This document shows, piece after piece, positions 26,921 through 35,617 of a stretch of DNA of 64,000 nt (position 1 is the first letter of the stretch; each line of letters opens with the position of its first letter). The stretch comes from an uncultured Williamsia sp. (GTDB taxonomy: Bacteria > Actinomycetota > Actinomycetes > Mycobacteriales > Mycobacteriaceae), in assembly GCF_947494875.1 (NCBI RefSeq), contig NZ_CANLWM010000001.1, positions 372,001 to 436,000 on the forward strand. Reading direction: 5' to 3'. The notes below the pieces were generated by a model. It saw only the letters and a list, made by a program, of their open reading frames with translations, had not been told where the DNA came from and searched no databases. A program made the translations under genes and the position numbers.

Positions 26921-28177
26921 TCAGTCCGGGAGCAGGGGTGTGTCGTCGGGGTCGGGCCGGCCGACCAGCGCACCTCGCGTCACCGACGTGGCGCCGAAAC
27001 GGGAGCGGAGGTCGTCGAGCGTCGCGTCCAGCGCACCGGTGTCCATCGAGACGCGCCCACCGCTGACCGGGGCCGACGTCCCCTTCTCGTGCTCCCGGAA
27101 CGGCAACGACAACTGGTACGGGTCGGCGTCGGCGAGGTTCGTCAGGGCCACGCCCACGAGGGTGCAGCCCTGCTCGTCGATGAGTGGCGCGGCGTCGAGG
27201 AGCAGTTTGCGGGCCGCGGACAGGATCAGATCCGTCGAGTCGGTGGCGTCGACGAAGGAGTGCGAGCGCGACGCCCGGGTGAAGTCGTCGAAGCGCAGGC
27301 GGAGCACGACGGTCCGGGTGACACGCTCGGCGCGACGTAACCGGCGGCCGAGCTTGTCGACGATCCCCATCACCGTCGCGTCGAGGTCGGCGAAAGCGTG
27401 CGGGCCGCGTCCCATGGCCCTCTGCGCCCCGATCGACCGGTGGCGACGTCCGGTGGTCACACGGCGGGGGTCGCGTGCCAGCGACAGCGCGTGCAGGTGC
27501 GCCGCCGCACCTCTGCCCACGATCGACGCGAGCCTCGCCTCCCCCGCGTCGGCGATGTCCCCGACGGTGTCGATGCCGTGCGACCGCAGTTTCGACGACG
27601 TCACCTTCCCCACACCCCACAGCCGCTCGATGGGCAACGGGTGCAGGAACGCCAGCTCGCCGTGGGCCGGGACCTCCAGCAGGCCATCGGGTTTGGCGAC
27701 GGCACTGGCGACCTTCGCGAGGAACTTGGTGCGGGCGATGCCGACGGTGATGGGCAGCCCGACCTCGTCGGCCACGCGCCGGCGCAACGTGCGGCCGATC
27801 TCGACCGGGGATCCCCGGATGCGGCGTAGACCGGCGACGTCGAGGAACGCCTCGTCGACGGAGATGCCCTCCACGAGCGGAGTGGTGTCGTGGAAGATCG
27901 CGAACACCTGCCGGCTCGCCTCGGTGTAGGCCGCGAACCGGGGCGGGACGACGATCACGCTCGGGCAGAGGCGCCTGGCCGCGCTGCCGCCCATCGGGGT
28001 GGAGATGCCGAACGCCTTCGCCTCGTAGCTGGCCGCGAGCACCACACCCCCACCGACCACGACGGGCTTCCCGCGGAGCGCGGGGTCATCCCGCTGCTCG
28101 ACGGAGGCGTAGAACGAGTCGAGATCGGCGTGGAGGATCGCCGGGCGTCCCGCCCCCTCGACGCCGTCGGTGGTCAC
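26921..28177 (-). CDS. dinB: Y-family DNA polymerase IV
   Basis: A 418-residue translesion polymerase. Palm metal ligands are Asp18 and Asp20 in LHADLDSFYASVE, and Asp108-Glu109 in ISVDEAFLD. Tyr23 is at the steric-gate position that excludes ribonucleotides. The helix-hairpin-helix (ERLWGVGKVTSSKLRSHGI) and little finger follow. QLSLPF near residue 368 is a beta-clamp-binding motif. An insertion-free loop YEAKAFGISTPMGGSAARRLCP suggests the DinB3-like group rather than DinB1 or DinB2 of mycobacteria; that subgroup call is tentative. GTG 28177 has no SD. Confidence 0.93.
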   Translation of the reverse strand: MTTDGVEGAGRPAILHADLDSFYASVEQRDDPALRGKPVVVGGGVVLAASYEAKAFGISTPMGGSAARRLCPSVIVVPPRFAAYTEASRQVFAIFHDTTPLVEGISVDEAFLDVAGLRRIRGSPVEIGRTLRRRVADEVGLPITVGIARTKFLAKVASAVAKPDGLLEVPAHGELAFLHPLPIERLWGVGKVTSSKLRSHGIDTVGDIADAGEARLASIVGRGAAAHLHALSLARDPRRVTTGRRHRSIGAQRAMGRGPHAFADLDATVMGIVDKLGRRLRRAERVTRTVVLRLRFDDFTRASRSHSFVDATDSTDLILSAARKLLLDAAPLIDEQGCTLVGVALTNLADADPYQLSLPFREHEKGTSAPVSGGRVSMDTGALDATLDDLRSRFGATSVTRGALVGRPDPDDTPLLPD

Positions 28178-28258
28178 CCACGTATGGTCCCACCGCCCAC
28201 CGACAGTCCCCGTCAGACGGCTGTGGCCAAGACCCGTTCGCGCGGGTTAACTGTGACC

Positions 28259-29074
28259 ATGGCGAAAGACGTGCGCATCGGTGTCCAGATCCAGCCCCAG
28301 CACGCTCCCGACTACGGCCTCATCCGTGACGCGGTCCGTCGCGCCGAGGACGCCGGTGTCGATGTCGCGTTCAACTGGGACCACTTCTATCCGCTCTACG
28401 GCGATCCCGACGGCGCGCACTTCGAGTGCTGGACGATGCTCGGCGCGTGGGCCGAGCAGACCTCACGCATCGAGATCGGTGCGCTGGTCACCTGCAACAG
28501 CTATCGCAACCCCGAGCTCCTCGCCGACATGGCCCGCACCGTCGACCACATCTCCGGCGGTCGCCTCATCCTCGGCATCGGGTCGGGCTGGTTCGAGAAG
28601 GACTACCACCAGTACGGCTACGAATTCGGCACCGCCGGTTCGCGTCTGAACGATCTCGGGGCAGCGCTGCCCCGCATCGTCGACCGGTGGGGGAAGTTGA
28701 ACCCCGCGCCGACACGCAAGATCCCCGTGCTCATCGGCGGTGGCGGTGAGAAGAAGACCCTCCGCTACGTCGCCGAGTACGCCGACACGTGGCACTACTT
28801 CGTCGATCCCGACACCTACCGCCACAAGTCGTCGGTGCTCGAGGCGCACTGCGCGGACGTCGGTCGCGACCCGGGCGAGATCGAACACTCGGCGGGCGTC
28901 GAGTTCAACCCCCAGGACGCGGCGTCCGGCGATGCGTTGAAGGATCTCGTCGGGCGCGCCGAGCAGCTCCACGCCCAGGGCGTCACCTTCTTCACCGTCG
29001 GCGTCACCGGCCCCGAGTACGACCTCACCGGTGTCGAGGAACTCTGCCGCTGGCGCGATTCGCTGCGCGGCTGA
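28259..29074 (+). CDS. LLM-class F420-dependent oxidoreductase
   Basis: A 271-residue luciferase-like monooxygenase-fold enzyme, probably using F420. Motifs are AEDAGVDVAFNWDHFYPLYG, ALVTCNSYRNPELLADMARTVDHISGGRLILGIGSGWFEKDY and IPVLIGGGGEKKTLRYVAEYADTWHYF. The last is typical of F420-linked members in mycobacteria. The substrate is unknown. The ATG at 28259 has a weak TTAACT -10 six bases upstream; an in-frame GTG lies two codons earlier. It is divergent from dinB across 81 bases. Confidence 0.9.
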   Translation: MAKDVRIGVQIQPQHAPDYGLIRDAVRRAEDAGVDVAFNWDHFYPLYGDPDGAHFECWTMLGAWAEQTSRIEIGALVTCNSYRNPELLADMARTVDHISGGRLILGIGSGWFEKDYHQYGYEFGTAGSRLNDLGAALPRIVDRWGKLNPAPTRKIPVLIGGGGEKKTLRYVAEYADTWHYFVDPDTYRHKSSVLEAHCADVGRDPGEIEHSAGVEFNPQDAASGDALKDLVGRAEQLHAQGVTFFTVGVTGPEYDLTGVEELCRWRDSLRG

Positions 29075-29129
29075 CCTCTCCCGTCGGCGCCCCGGTCGAC
29101 CGCGTCGTCACGACGAGGACACTGGGGTC

Positions 29130-29525
29130 ATGTCCGGAACCCTTTTCTTCGACGGCCACTGCGGTATGTGTACCCGGTCGCGCGATCTCCTCGAGCGGAT
29201 GAACCGCACGGGAGACGTGCGACTCGAACCGTTGCAGAAGGCCGACACCACCGACCGGCTGTCCGCCGCTCTGGGTCGGCCACTCTCCCAGGACGAACTG
29301 ATGGCGTCGATCTGGTGGCTCGACGACGACGGCAGCGTGTGCGCGGCAGCGGAGGCGGCTGCCGTCGCGGCGTCCGTGGCCACCGGCGTCCCGGTTCCCC
29401 GCTGGCTCTACCGATTCCCCGGTGCCGGGCCGCTCTCGGAAGCCGCGTATCGGTGGGTCGCCGACAACCGCGGACGGTTCCCGGGCACCACGCCGTACTG
29501 CGATCGCGAGCCGTCGTCCTGCTGA
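29130..29525 (+). CDS. DCC-family thiol-disulfide oxidoreductase (DUF393)
   Basis: A 131-residue thioredoxin-like protein. The active motif is FFDGHCGMCTRSRDLL (D-G-x-C-x-x-C), followed by RLEPLQKAD and the family's helix AAYRWVADNRGRFPG. Such proteins reduce or exchange disulfides; partners are not known. The ATG at 29130 gives the canonical start. It ends Cys-Asp...Ser-Cys, adding a possible redox pair at the tail. Confidence 0.87.
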   Translation: MSGTLFFDGHCGMCTRSRDLLERMNRTGDVRLEPLQKADTTDRLSAALGRPLSQDELMASIWWLDDDGSVCAAAEAAAVAASVATGVPVPRWLYRFPGAGPLSEAAYRWVADNRGRFPGTTPYCDREPSSC

Positions 29526-29626
29526 CAGGGTTCTTTGCCATTCGTTTACCCAGGGCCGGGCTGAGCTTTACCTGTCGCACGTAGCGTTCGCGGGTCACCT
29601 CACCTCCCCCAGCCCTGGAGATCTGC

Positions 29627-31702
29627 GTGGTCCGCATCCCTCTGCCCCTGTCCACCGTCGGCGCACCCGGCTCGTCGTCGCGTGCACACGTCACCTGCCA
29701 GTACAAGTGCGGTGAGGCGTGCTGGAAGCAGCCCGGCAACTCCAGCGACAACGCCTACTTCGGCGACGTCGTCCGGTCGGTGGTGTCACGCCGATCGCTG
29801 CTGAAGGGGACGGCGACCGCCGCCGTGGGTGTGGGAGCGGTGTCGGTGCTCGCGGCATGTGGCGACGACGGTCGCGCGACGTCGACCCCGTCGACGCCAT
29901 CGATCACCGGGACCGGGACGGGAACCGGCATGGACTTCACGCCGGTAGCCCCGAACACCCGCGACGCCGTCGTCATCCCCGATGGCTACGAGCAGTCGGT
30001 GGTGATCCGGTGGGGCGATCCCGTCGTCCCGGGCGCCCCGCGGTTCGACATGGCAGCCCAGACCCCCGAGGCCCAGGAGAAGCAGTTCGGCTTCAACAAC
30101 GACTTCGCCGGACTCATCCCGATCGACGGCGAGGCCGACCGCTTCTACCTCGTGTGCAACCAGGAGTACACGACCGAGGAGTTCATGTTCACGGGCTACA
30201 CGCCCAAGGAGCCCACGGAGAACCAGGCTCGCGTCTCGATGGCCGCCCACGGCATCACCGTCGTCGAGGTGAGGACCGAGTCCGGCACAGGCAAGCTGAC
30301 ACCGGTTGTCGGGGAACGCAATCGCCGCATCACCGCGTCGACACCGTTCACGCTCACCGGCCCGGCGGCAGGCAGCGAGTTCGTGCGGACATCGGCCGAT
30401 CCCGCCGGCACCCGCATCCTCGGCACGATCGGCAACTGCTCCGGCGGCCTCACACCGTGGGGCACCATGCTGTCCGGCGAGGAGAACTTCCCCAACTACT
30501 TCAGCGGTGCGTCATCGGTCACCGACCCGACGACGAAGGAACGTCTCGACCGCTACAGCTTCGACGACGAGGCCGACTACCACCAGTGGGGCCGCTACGA
30601 GCAACGCTTCGACCTCGCACGGGACCCGAACGAGGCCAACCGGTTCGGGTACATCGTCGAGGTCGATCCGCACGACCCGGCGTCGACACCCATCAAGCAC
30701 TCGGCGCTGGGCCGTACCAAGCACGAGTCGGCGACCATCCACGTCACCGACGACGGCACCGTCGTCGCGTACTCCGGGGACGACGAGCGCTTCGAGTACA
30801 TCTACAAGTTCGTCTCGTCGCGAAAGGTCCAGTCGGGCACCGGAGGCGCCGCCATGCGCAGCAACCTGCGCATCCTCGACGAGGGCACGCTCTACGTGGC
30901 CGTGCTCACCGGGGACAGCCCGCAGCAGGTCGACGGATCCGGGAAGCTCCCGAGCGACGGGAAGTTCGCGGGCAGCGGACGCTGGGTGCCGCTGCTGACC
31001 GTGGACGAGTCGGGCACGGCCACGTCACGGATCGACGGGATGTCGCCCGCCGAGGTCGCCGTGTTCACCCGCGCCGCCGCCGACAAGGCGGGCGCGACGA
31101 AGATGGATCGCCCCGAGGACATCGAGCCGCACCCGAAGACCGGGAAGGTGTACTGCGCGTTGACCAACAACTCCAAGCGTGGCACCAGCGGCGAGGCCGT
31201 CGCCGACGAGGCGAACCCCCGCAACGAGAACAAGAACGGTCAGATCCTCGAGCTCACCGACGACCACGCCGGCACGGACTTCACCTGGGAGCTGCTCCTG
31301 GTGTGCGGCGACCCTGCCGCGGCCGACACCTACTACGGCGGGTTCGACAAAACGAAGGTCAGCCCGATCTCCTGCCCCGACAACGTCGCCTTCGACCCGC
31401 ACGGCAACCTGTGGATCTCCACCGACGGCAACGCGTTGAAGAGCAACGACGGCCTGTTCGCCGTCGCCCTCGACGGTCCGAACCGTGGTGAGACGAAACA
31501 GTTCCTCACCGTCCCGAAGGGCGCGGAGACCTGCGGGCCGATCATCAGCTCGGAGCGGGTCCTGGTGTGCGTCCAGCACCCCGGGGAGACCGACGACGCC
31601 AGTGCCGACAACCCGTCGTCGAACTGGCCCGACGGTGGCACCAGCCAGCCGCGCCCGGCCGTCGTCGCGGTGTGGAAGAAGGACGGCTCGATCGGGGTGT
31701 GA
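29627..31702 (+). CDS. phoX: PhoX-family alkaline phosphatase
   Basis: A 691-residue secreted phosphatase of the PhoX/DUF839 family, which frees phosphate from organic esters using Ca and Fe. The N-terminus has the family's Cys motif (TCQYKCGEACWKQPGNSSDN), then a Tat signal SRRSLLKGTATAAVGVGAV ending in AACG. The beta-propeller contains FGFNNDFAGLIP, CNQEYTTEE, CSGGLTPWGTMLSGEENF, EVDPHDPASTPIKHSALGRTKHE and RPEDIEPHPKTGKVYCALTNN. GTG 29627 follows CTGGAG. Its last 42 bases are repeated at 33742-33783, on the far side of the cutinase gene. Confidence 0.94.
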   Translation: MVRIPLPLSTVGAPGSSSRAHVTCQYKCGEACWKQPGNSSDNAYFGDVVRSVVSRRSLLKGTATAAVGVGAVSVLAACGDDGRATSTPSTPSITGTGTGTGMDFTPVAPNTRDAVVIPDGYEQSVVIRWGDPVVPGAPRFDMAAQTPEAQEKQFGFNNDFAGLIPIDGEADRFYLVCNQEYTTEEFMFTGYTPKEPTENQARVSMAAHGITVVEVRTESGTGKLTPVVGERNRRITASTPFTLTGPAAGSEFVRTSADPAGTRILGTIGNCSGGLTPWGTMLSGEENFPNYFSGASSVTDPTTKERLDRYSFDDEADYHQWGRYEQRFDLARDPNEANRFGYIVEVDPHDPASTPIKHSALGRTKHESATIHVTDDGTVVAYSGDDERFEYIYKFVSSRKVQSGTGGAAMRSNLRILDEGTLYVAVLTGDSPQQVDGSGKLPSDGKFAGSGRWVPLLTVDESGTATSRIDGMSPAEVAVFTRAAADKAGATKMDRPEDIEPHPKTGKVYCALTNNSKRGTSGEAVADEANPRNENKNGQILELTDDHAGTDFTWELLLVCGDPAAADTYYGGFDKTKVSPISCPDNVAFDPHGNLWISTDGNALKSNDGLFAVALDGPNRGETKQFLTVPKGAETCGPIISSERVLVCVQHPGETDDASADNPSSNWPDGGTSQPRPAVVAVWKKDGSIGV
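31661..31702 (+). repeat. Left copy of the phoX 3'-end direct repeat
   Basis: The last 14 codons of phoX, including its TGA. It matches 33742-33783 at 38 of 42 positions in direct orientation; the core AAGAAGGACGGCTCGATCGG is identical. In this copy the tryptophan codon is TGG, in the other TAA. The two copies are 2081 bases apart and bracket the cutinase-like gene. Confidence 0.9.
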
Positions 31703-33741
31703 TGTCAGTAGTGTCTGGCGCTGATCGCGACGCGTGCACTACCTGTACAGCGACGACCGCGCGTTCACCACACGCTGACCCGCAGCACCCTGAAACACGG
31801 TGAACCAGACGGTCCCGTCAGGACCGATCGCCATTCGATCAATGTTCCCGAGCCTACTGGAATCGATGTCAGCGCCGGTCGATGCATCGTTCGCCAGGTA
31901 CTTCAGACCATTCCCATCTCGATACAGCACCCCGCCATCGGGGGCGACCGAAAGTGGTCGGGAGATTCCCCACGCCAACGGACTGCCGTCTCTCGTCAGC
32001 AGTCCGCTTTCGTCCAGCGCGAACACCGAGCCATCTGGACCGGTCCTCAGTTCCACGATTCGCCGCTCCGAAAAATGGCCGCTCACATCGGACCATCCTT
32101 GGTCGGCGTCGCTCCACCGCATCACCCGGTAGGTCGGACTGCCACCGACCACGACTCCGGCCACGAGGACGTTCTTCTGCGCATCGATGGCCACGGAGTA
32201 GAGCCTTAGGCCGACATCCGGCAGCCGGGTCGCCGTCGTCGATCCTGGTTTCAGCCGTTCCACCGCAGTCGACAGCGAGTAGTTGCCGTCCTGTGTCTTC
32301 GTCGACTGCTCGGTCGCGACCACGACACCTCCCAGGGCGGAAACCGCGACTCTCCCGATACCGTCGGCCTTCTGGAAGAACGGGAAGTTCAGCTTCTTCT
32401 CGGAGGATGCGCCCCGCGCGAGTGAAGTGACCTGCCGCGGCTTGCAACACTTGACCACCGTGACCGCGCCACCCGCATCGACCGCCACGTCACCGCTCCC
32501 GTACGACCACGGCGCGATCTCAGCGATCGGTACGGCGTCTGATCCGTGAGCACGTAAGTCAACGCTCACCGTGTAGGTGCCCGTCTGTGATCTCCTCTCC
32601 GGACAAGCACTCCGCAGAGTGGCAGACAGATTCGCTCGGTATGCCGTCGGCGGTCGACCGTGGACCACACCGTCGCCCGACAATCCGAGCCACGTTGGCC
32701 ATTTCCCCTTCTTTGCCCACGCCAACGAGCATCCGGGACCGATGGAAGCTCGGATCGAAGCGTTCAGGTCAACTCCGGAGGCGCCGCTGATGCGAAGACT
32801 CGACGGATCCACCTTCCCCACATAGGAGATCTTCAGGGACTTGACCGCCTTGTTGACCGAGGCATCGTCCTTGTAGCCATCGGAGTGGAGCTTCCCCCCT
32901 CCGTCCGCCAACATCTTGAGGACAGGAACGTTGTCGATCCCGCAAACGGGATCGCCCTTCTTACAGATACTGAAGACCCTTGACGCGTTCCACGGGGATG
33001 GCAGCGCGTCTTTCGAGGCGCCACTGAGCAGTGGGAACTCCAGGCTGATTCCATGGGCTGTCTTGGGCGAGTCCCCCACGAGCGCCACATTGTCTTTGCT
33101 GATCCGGTCGCCGTCGGCGACCAGGAGAGCGCCGGCGATTCTCGGGACGACGGATTCGAACTGTCCGTTGGTGAGTTCCCGCAAGACCCTGTGCATCACG
33201 ATCGCGCCCTGCGAATAGCCACCGAGCACGATGTCCTGGCGCTGGCACCCCGGGTCATCAGCCCAGCGACGGAGCGTCTGCAATGCTCGCTCCACACCGA
33301 TCTGGATACCGCCGAAGTAGCTGGCCGGGTCAGAGACGATGTCCGACACCGGTTTCGCTGGATACTCGACCGGCACGCCCGACACGGTCGACTGTGGCGT
33401 CTCGGATGAGAGCCTCGCTCCAACCTGTCGGAACGCAGAGAACACCTGGTCCCCCATTCCGAGCGAGCTGGGCTCGTAAGCCTGACCCGACCCACGAGCG
33501 CCGAGGAACAGGACGTCGCTTGCGCATTCCGGAGATCCCGGCGCCGCGTGGGCTGTCGCCAACCGAAGGCTCGAAACGATCAGGAGCGCCGCCAGGATGC
33601 ACGAGAACCTGACCAATGTCTTGGGGAGTGTCGTCATTGTCTCACTTCTGCTGAGGCTCGCTCGACACGAGCAGCGTGCAAGACGTTTACGATAAGCAAT
33701 TTGGAGTGCGTGAAGGGTAATCCGTGCAGACGATATCCACG
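31703..33741. mobile_element. Inserted segment between two copies of the phoX end
   Basis: About 2.04 kb holding a single gene on the minus strand plus its promoter region (33638-33741). Base composition is visibly poorer in G and C than on either side (for example 33680-33735 and 32140-32420), and codon use includes many A/T-ending codons rare in the neighbours. No integrase, transposase or terminal inverted repeat is seen. The boundaries and low GC support horizontal gain; the mechanism is unknown. Confidence 0.55.
31739..33637 (-). CDS. Secreted cutinase-like hydrolase with C-terminal propeller-like domain
   Basis: A 632-residue exported protein. The signal peptide (1-32) is followed by a cutinase-family domain (about 33-275): FLGARGSGQAYEPSS, VEYPAK, the elbow GGYSQGAIVMHR (Ser about 147), a C..C pair around KKGDPVCGIDN (the Asp region) and LHSDGYKDD (the His). 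Residues 276-375 look like an Ig-like domain of the Rib/cadherin type (ISGASGVDLNASIRASIGPGCSLAW). The rest (about 375-632) shows repeats such as DVAVDAGGAVTVV, RVAVSALGGVVVA, SVAIDAQKNVLVAG, LRTGPDGSVFAL, LSVAPDGGVLYR and MAIGPDGTVWFTV, as in NHL/Vgb-type propellers. Cutinases are usually about 200-250 residues, so this is an unusual fusion. It lies in the low-GC segment inserted at the phoX end. Confidence 0.85.
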   Translation of the reverse strand: MTTLPKTLVRFSCILAALLIVSSLRLATAHAAPGSPECASDVLFLGARGSGQAYEPSSLGMGDQVFSAFRQVGARLSSETPQSTVSGVPVEYPAKPVSDIVSDPASYFGGIQIGVERALQTLRRWADDPGCQRQDIVLGGYSQGAIVMHRVLRELTNGQFESVVPRIAGALLVADGDRISKDNVALVGDSPKTAHGISLEFPLLSGASKDALPSPWNASRVFSICKKGDPVCGIDNVPVLKMLADGGGKLHSDGYKDDASVNKAVKSLKISYVGKVDPSSLRISGASGVDLNASIRASIGPGCSLAWAKKGKWPTWLGLSGDGVVHGRPPTAYRANLSATLRSACPERRSQTGTYTVSVDLRAHGSDAVPIAEIAPWSYGSGDVAVDAGGAVTVVKCCKPRQVTSLARGASSEKKLNFPFFQKADGIGRVAVSALGGVVVATEQSTKTQDGNYSLSTAVERLKPGSTTATRLPDVGLRLYSVAIDAQKNVLVAGVVVGGSPTYRVMRWSDADQGWSDVSGHFSERRIVELRTGPDGSVFALDESGLLTRDGSPLAWGISRPLSVAPDGGVLYRDGNGLKYLANDASTGADIDSSRLGNIDRMAIGPDGTVWFTVFQGAAGQRVVNARSSLYR

Positions 33742-33783
33742 GTCCTCGCGGTGTAAAAGAAGGACGGCTCGATCGGCGTGTGA
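33742..33783 (+). repeat. Right copy of the phoX 3'-end direct repeat
   Basis: Matches 31661-31702 at 38 of 42 positions, again ending in TGA at 33781-33783, but with an in-frame TAA where phoX has TGG, and no coding sequence attached. It ends 4 bases before the next gene's stop codon. It may be the old end of phoX displaced by the insertion, or a copy brought by the incoming DNA. Confidence 0.9.
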
Positions 33784-33787
33784 CTCC

Positions 33788-34171
33788 TCAGCGGCGGCGG
33801 GAGGGCCGATCGCTCGCGAGTGCGGCGAGCGCGGAGACCACGCCGCCGCCGTTGATGACGGCCCACGCGATGTTGCCCGGCTTGCCGCCCGACTGGACAG
33901 CCGCCACTGCGTGGTTCACGCCGAACAGGGTCGAGAGCACAGCGAGGCCACGCAGCTGCGCGCGGACGGGGTCGCTGTCGCCGGCGACGATGGCCCCGCC
34001 GGCCACCAGCGTGCCGAGGTTCCAGATCGCGATCTCGCGCTGCCATCCGGCGTTGCGTCCCCAGGCGGTGGTGTCGGCGAACTTGTCGGGGAACGCCCCC
34101 TGGACGACGAGAGCGACGCTGGTTCCCGCAAGCCAGGTGGCTGTCGCAGCTCGGACGGTGGGTCGGTACAC
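33788..34171 (-). CDS. Small membrane protein, hypothetical
   Basis: A 127-residue protein with four predicted spans (about 9-27, 48-68, 79-98 and 105-122). I do not recognise the family; the pattern GWQREIAIWNLGTLVAGGAIV and GVNHAVAAVQSGGKPGNIAW recurs in actinobacterial membrane proteins. GTG 34171 is chosen because AGGAGGA lies 5 bases upstream; the open frame reaches 34219. It was probably the convergent neighbour of phoX before the 2-kb insertion. Confidence 0.7.
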   Translation of the reverse strand: MYRPTVRAATATWLAGTSVALVVQGAFPDKFADTTAWGRNAGWQREIAIWNLGTLVAGGAIVAGDSDPVRAQLRGLAVLSTLFGVNHAVAAVQSGGKPGNIAWAVINGGGVVSALAALASDRPSRRR

Positions 34172-34234
34172 GGTTCCTCCTCGGACACTGCTCCGGCGTC
34201 GAACGTTCACACAGTACAAAAGCCGCCGACCGCT

Positions 34235-34549
34235 CTAGAAGCAGAATTCGCCCGGGCTGGCGATCGTCCAGACGACCACTGCGGTGGCGAGCGCGATCAC
34301 GACGAGACCGACGGTCACCGCGAGCCACGACCTGGTCCGCAGTGCGACCACCAGGAACGGGCTCGCCCAGACTGCCACCGTCAGAACCACCCACCACACG
34401 CCGTCGGGATCCGCCCGGTGTTCGCCTCCGTCGCAACTGGTGTCGGCCGCCACGAACGCCCCGACCGCAAGAGCCGGCAGCGCGAGTCCGGTCCATGCGG
34501 CGGTCGCCGCCAGGAGCGCCACGGCTCGCAGTGCCTGTCGTCCCGTCAT
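34235..34549 (-). CDS. Small three-span membrane protein, hypothetical
   Basis: A 104-residue protein with hydrophobic segments at about 8-34, 51-69 and 76-95 and a C-terminal GEFCF. A Cys in the loop (TSCDGGEH) and one at the end could pair. No family recognised. It lies 48 bases downstream of the CNNM-type gene on the same strand. Confidence 0.6.
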   Translation of the reverse strand: MTGRQALRAVALLAATAAWTGLALPALAVGAFVAADTSCDGGEHRADPDGVWWVVLTVAVWASPFLVVALRTRSWLAVTVGLVVIALATAVVVWTIASPGEFCF

Positions 34550-34597
34550 GGACGCCAGGCTGCTCCGTCCGGGGATCCACCGAATCGGGAGAACTAC

Positions 34598-35617
34598 TCA
34601 GACGCGGGCGTCAGTGGTGCCGCGCAGGATCCGATCGGCCACGTCGGTGACGGTGACGACACCGAGCGTGCGGTCGTCGTCGACGACCACGGCCAGGTGG
34701 GTCCGGTCGGATCGCATGGTCTGCAGGAGGTCGCCGAGATGCTCGTGCGGGGCGACGCGGACCACCGGACGCATCAGGCTGCGTGCAGTCGCATCGGGCG
34801 GGGCGGCCACCGCGTCGCGGGTGTGGACCATGCCCACCGGCATCCCGCCCGACCGTACGAGAAGTCGGAGGTGTCCGGATGCTGCTGCTGCCGAGCGGAT
34901 CTGCGCGGTCGATGCATCGATGTCGACCTGGGCAGGGTCACGGTCCTGCTCGCCGAGGACATCGGCGACGGTCATCTGCTGCAGGTCCAGGGCGCTGAGC
35001 AGGCGACCGCGGTACTCCTCGTCGAGGGCGCCGGTCGTCCCGGAGTGTTCGACCAGGTGCCGGAGGGCCGCGGGGTCCTGGCCCTCCGAGGTCTCGTCGA
35101 CGGGTTCGACACCGACGTGGTTCAGGAACCAGTTCGCGATCGCGTTGAGCGCCAGCAGCAGCGGCCGCGTGACGATGAGGAACGCCCTCATCGGCAGCGC
35201 CAACATGATCGCCGACTTCTCGGGGTGGGCGATCGCCCACGATTTGGGCGCCATCTCACCGACCACGAGGTGCAGGAAGGTGACGATGATCAGTGCGAGG
35301 ACGAAGCCCGCCACGTCGGCCACCCACAAGGGTGCGCCCCAGCCCTCGATGAGCGGCGTCAGTGCGTAGTGCACAGCGGGTTTCGTGACCGCACCGAGCG
35401 CCAGGGTGCACACGGTGATGCCCAACTGCGCGCCGGCGAGGAGAACGGACAGGTCGGTCGCGCTGCGGACCGCGGCACGGGCCGACCGGCTGGTCGCGGC
35501 CTCCTCCGCCAGGCGGTGGGTCTTGGCGGCGATGAGCGCGAACTCGACGGCGACGAAGAACGCGCTGGCCGCGATCAGCAGGATGCTGACGGCGATGATC
35601 ACCCAGGGATTGCTCAT
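34598..35617 (-). CDS. CNNM/CorC-type (DUF21-CBS) membrane protein, short
   Basis: A 339-residue protein. The DUF21 membrane domain (1-180) has FFVAVEFALIAAKTHRL, LLAGAQLGITVCTLALGAVTKP and VVGEMAPKSWAIAHPE, then a CBS pair (about 220-335: VADVLGEQDRD ... SLMRPVVRVAPHEHLGDLLQTM ... LGVVTVTDVADRIL). This family exports divalent cations such as Mg or helps maintain ion balance. It lacks the C-terminal CorC/HlyC domain its partner has. The ATG overlaps the partner's stop by four bases (35614-35617); the two likely form a heteromer. Confidence 0.88.
   Translation of the reverse strand: MSNPWVIIAVSILLIAASAFFVAVEFALIAAKTHRLAEEAATSRSARAAVRSATDLSVLLAGAQLGITVCTLALGAVTKPAVHYALTPLIEGWGAPLWVADVAGFVLALIIVTFLHLVVGEMAPKSWAIAHPEKSAIMLALPMRAFLIVTRPLLLALNAIANWFLNHVGVEPVDETSEGQDPAALRHLVEHSGTTGALDEEYRGRLLSALDLQQMTVADVLGEQDRDPAQVDIDASTAQIRSAAAASGHLRLLVRSGGMPVGMVHTRDAVAAPPDATARSLMRPVVRVAPHEHLGDLLQTMRSDRTHLAVVVDDDRTLGVVTVTDVADRILRGTTDARV

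Noticed and set aside
26865-27620. Upstream extension of the secreted lipase frame into the dinB region
   Set aside because: It would place 250 Arg-rich residues before a normal signal peptide and lies antisense to dinB.
31703-33741. Insertion sequence with terminal inverted repeats around the cutinase gene
   Set aside because: No transposase, no inverted ends and the flanking repeat is 42 bp, too long and too diverged for an IS target duplication.
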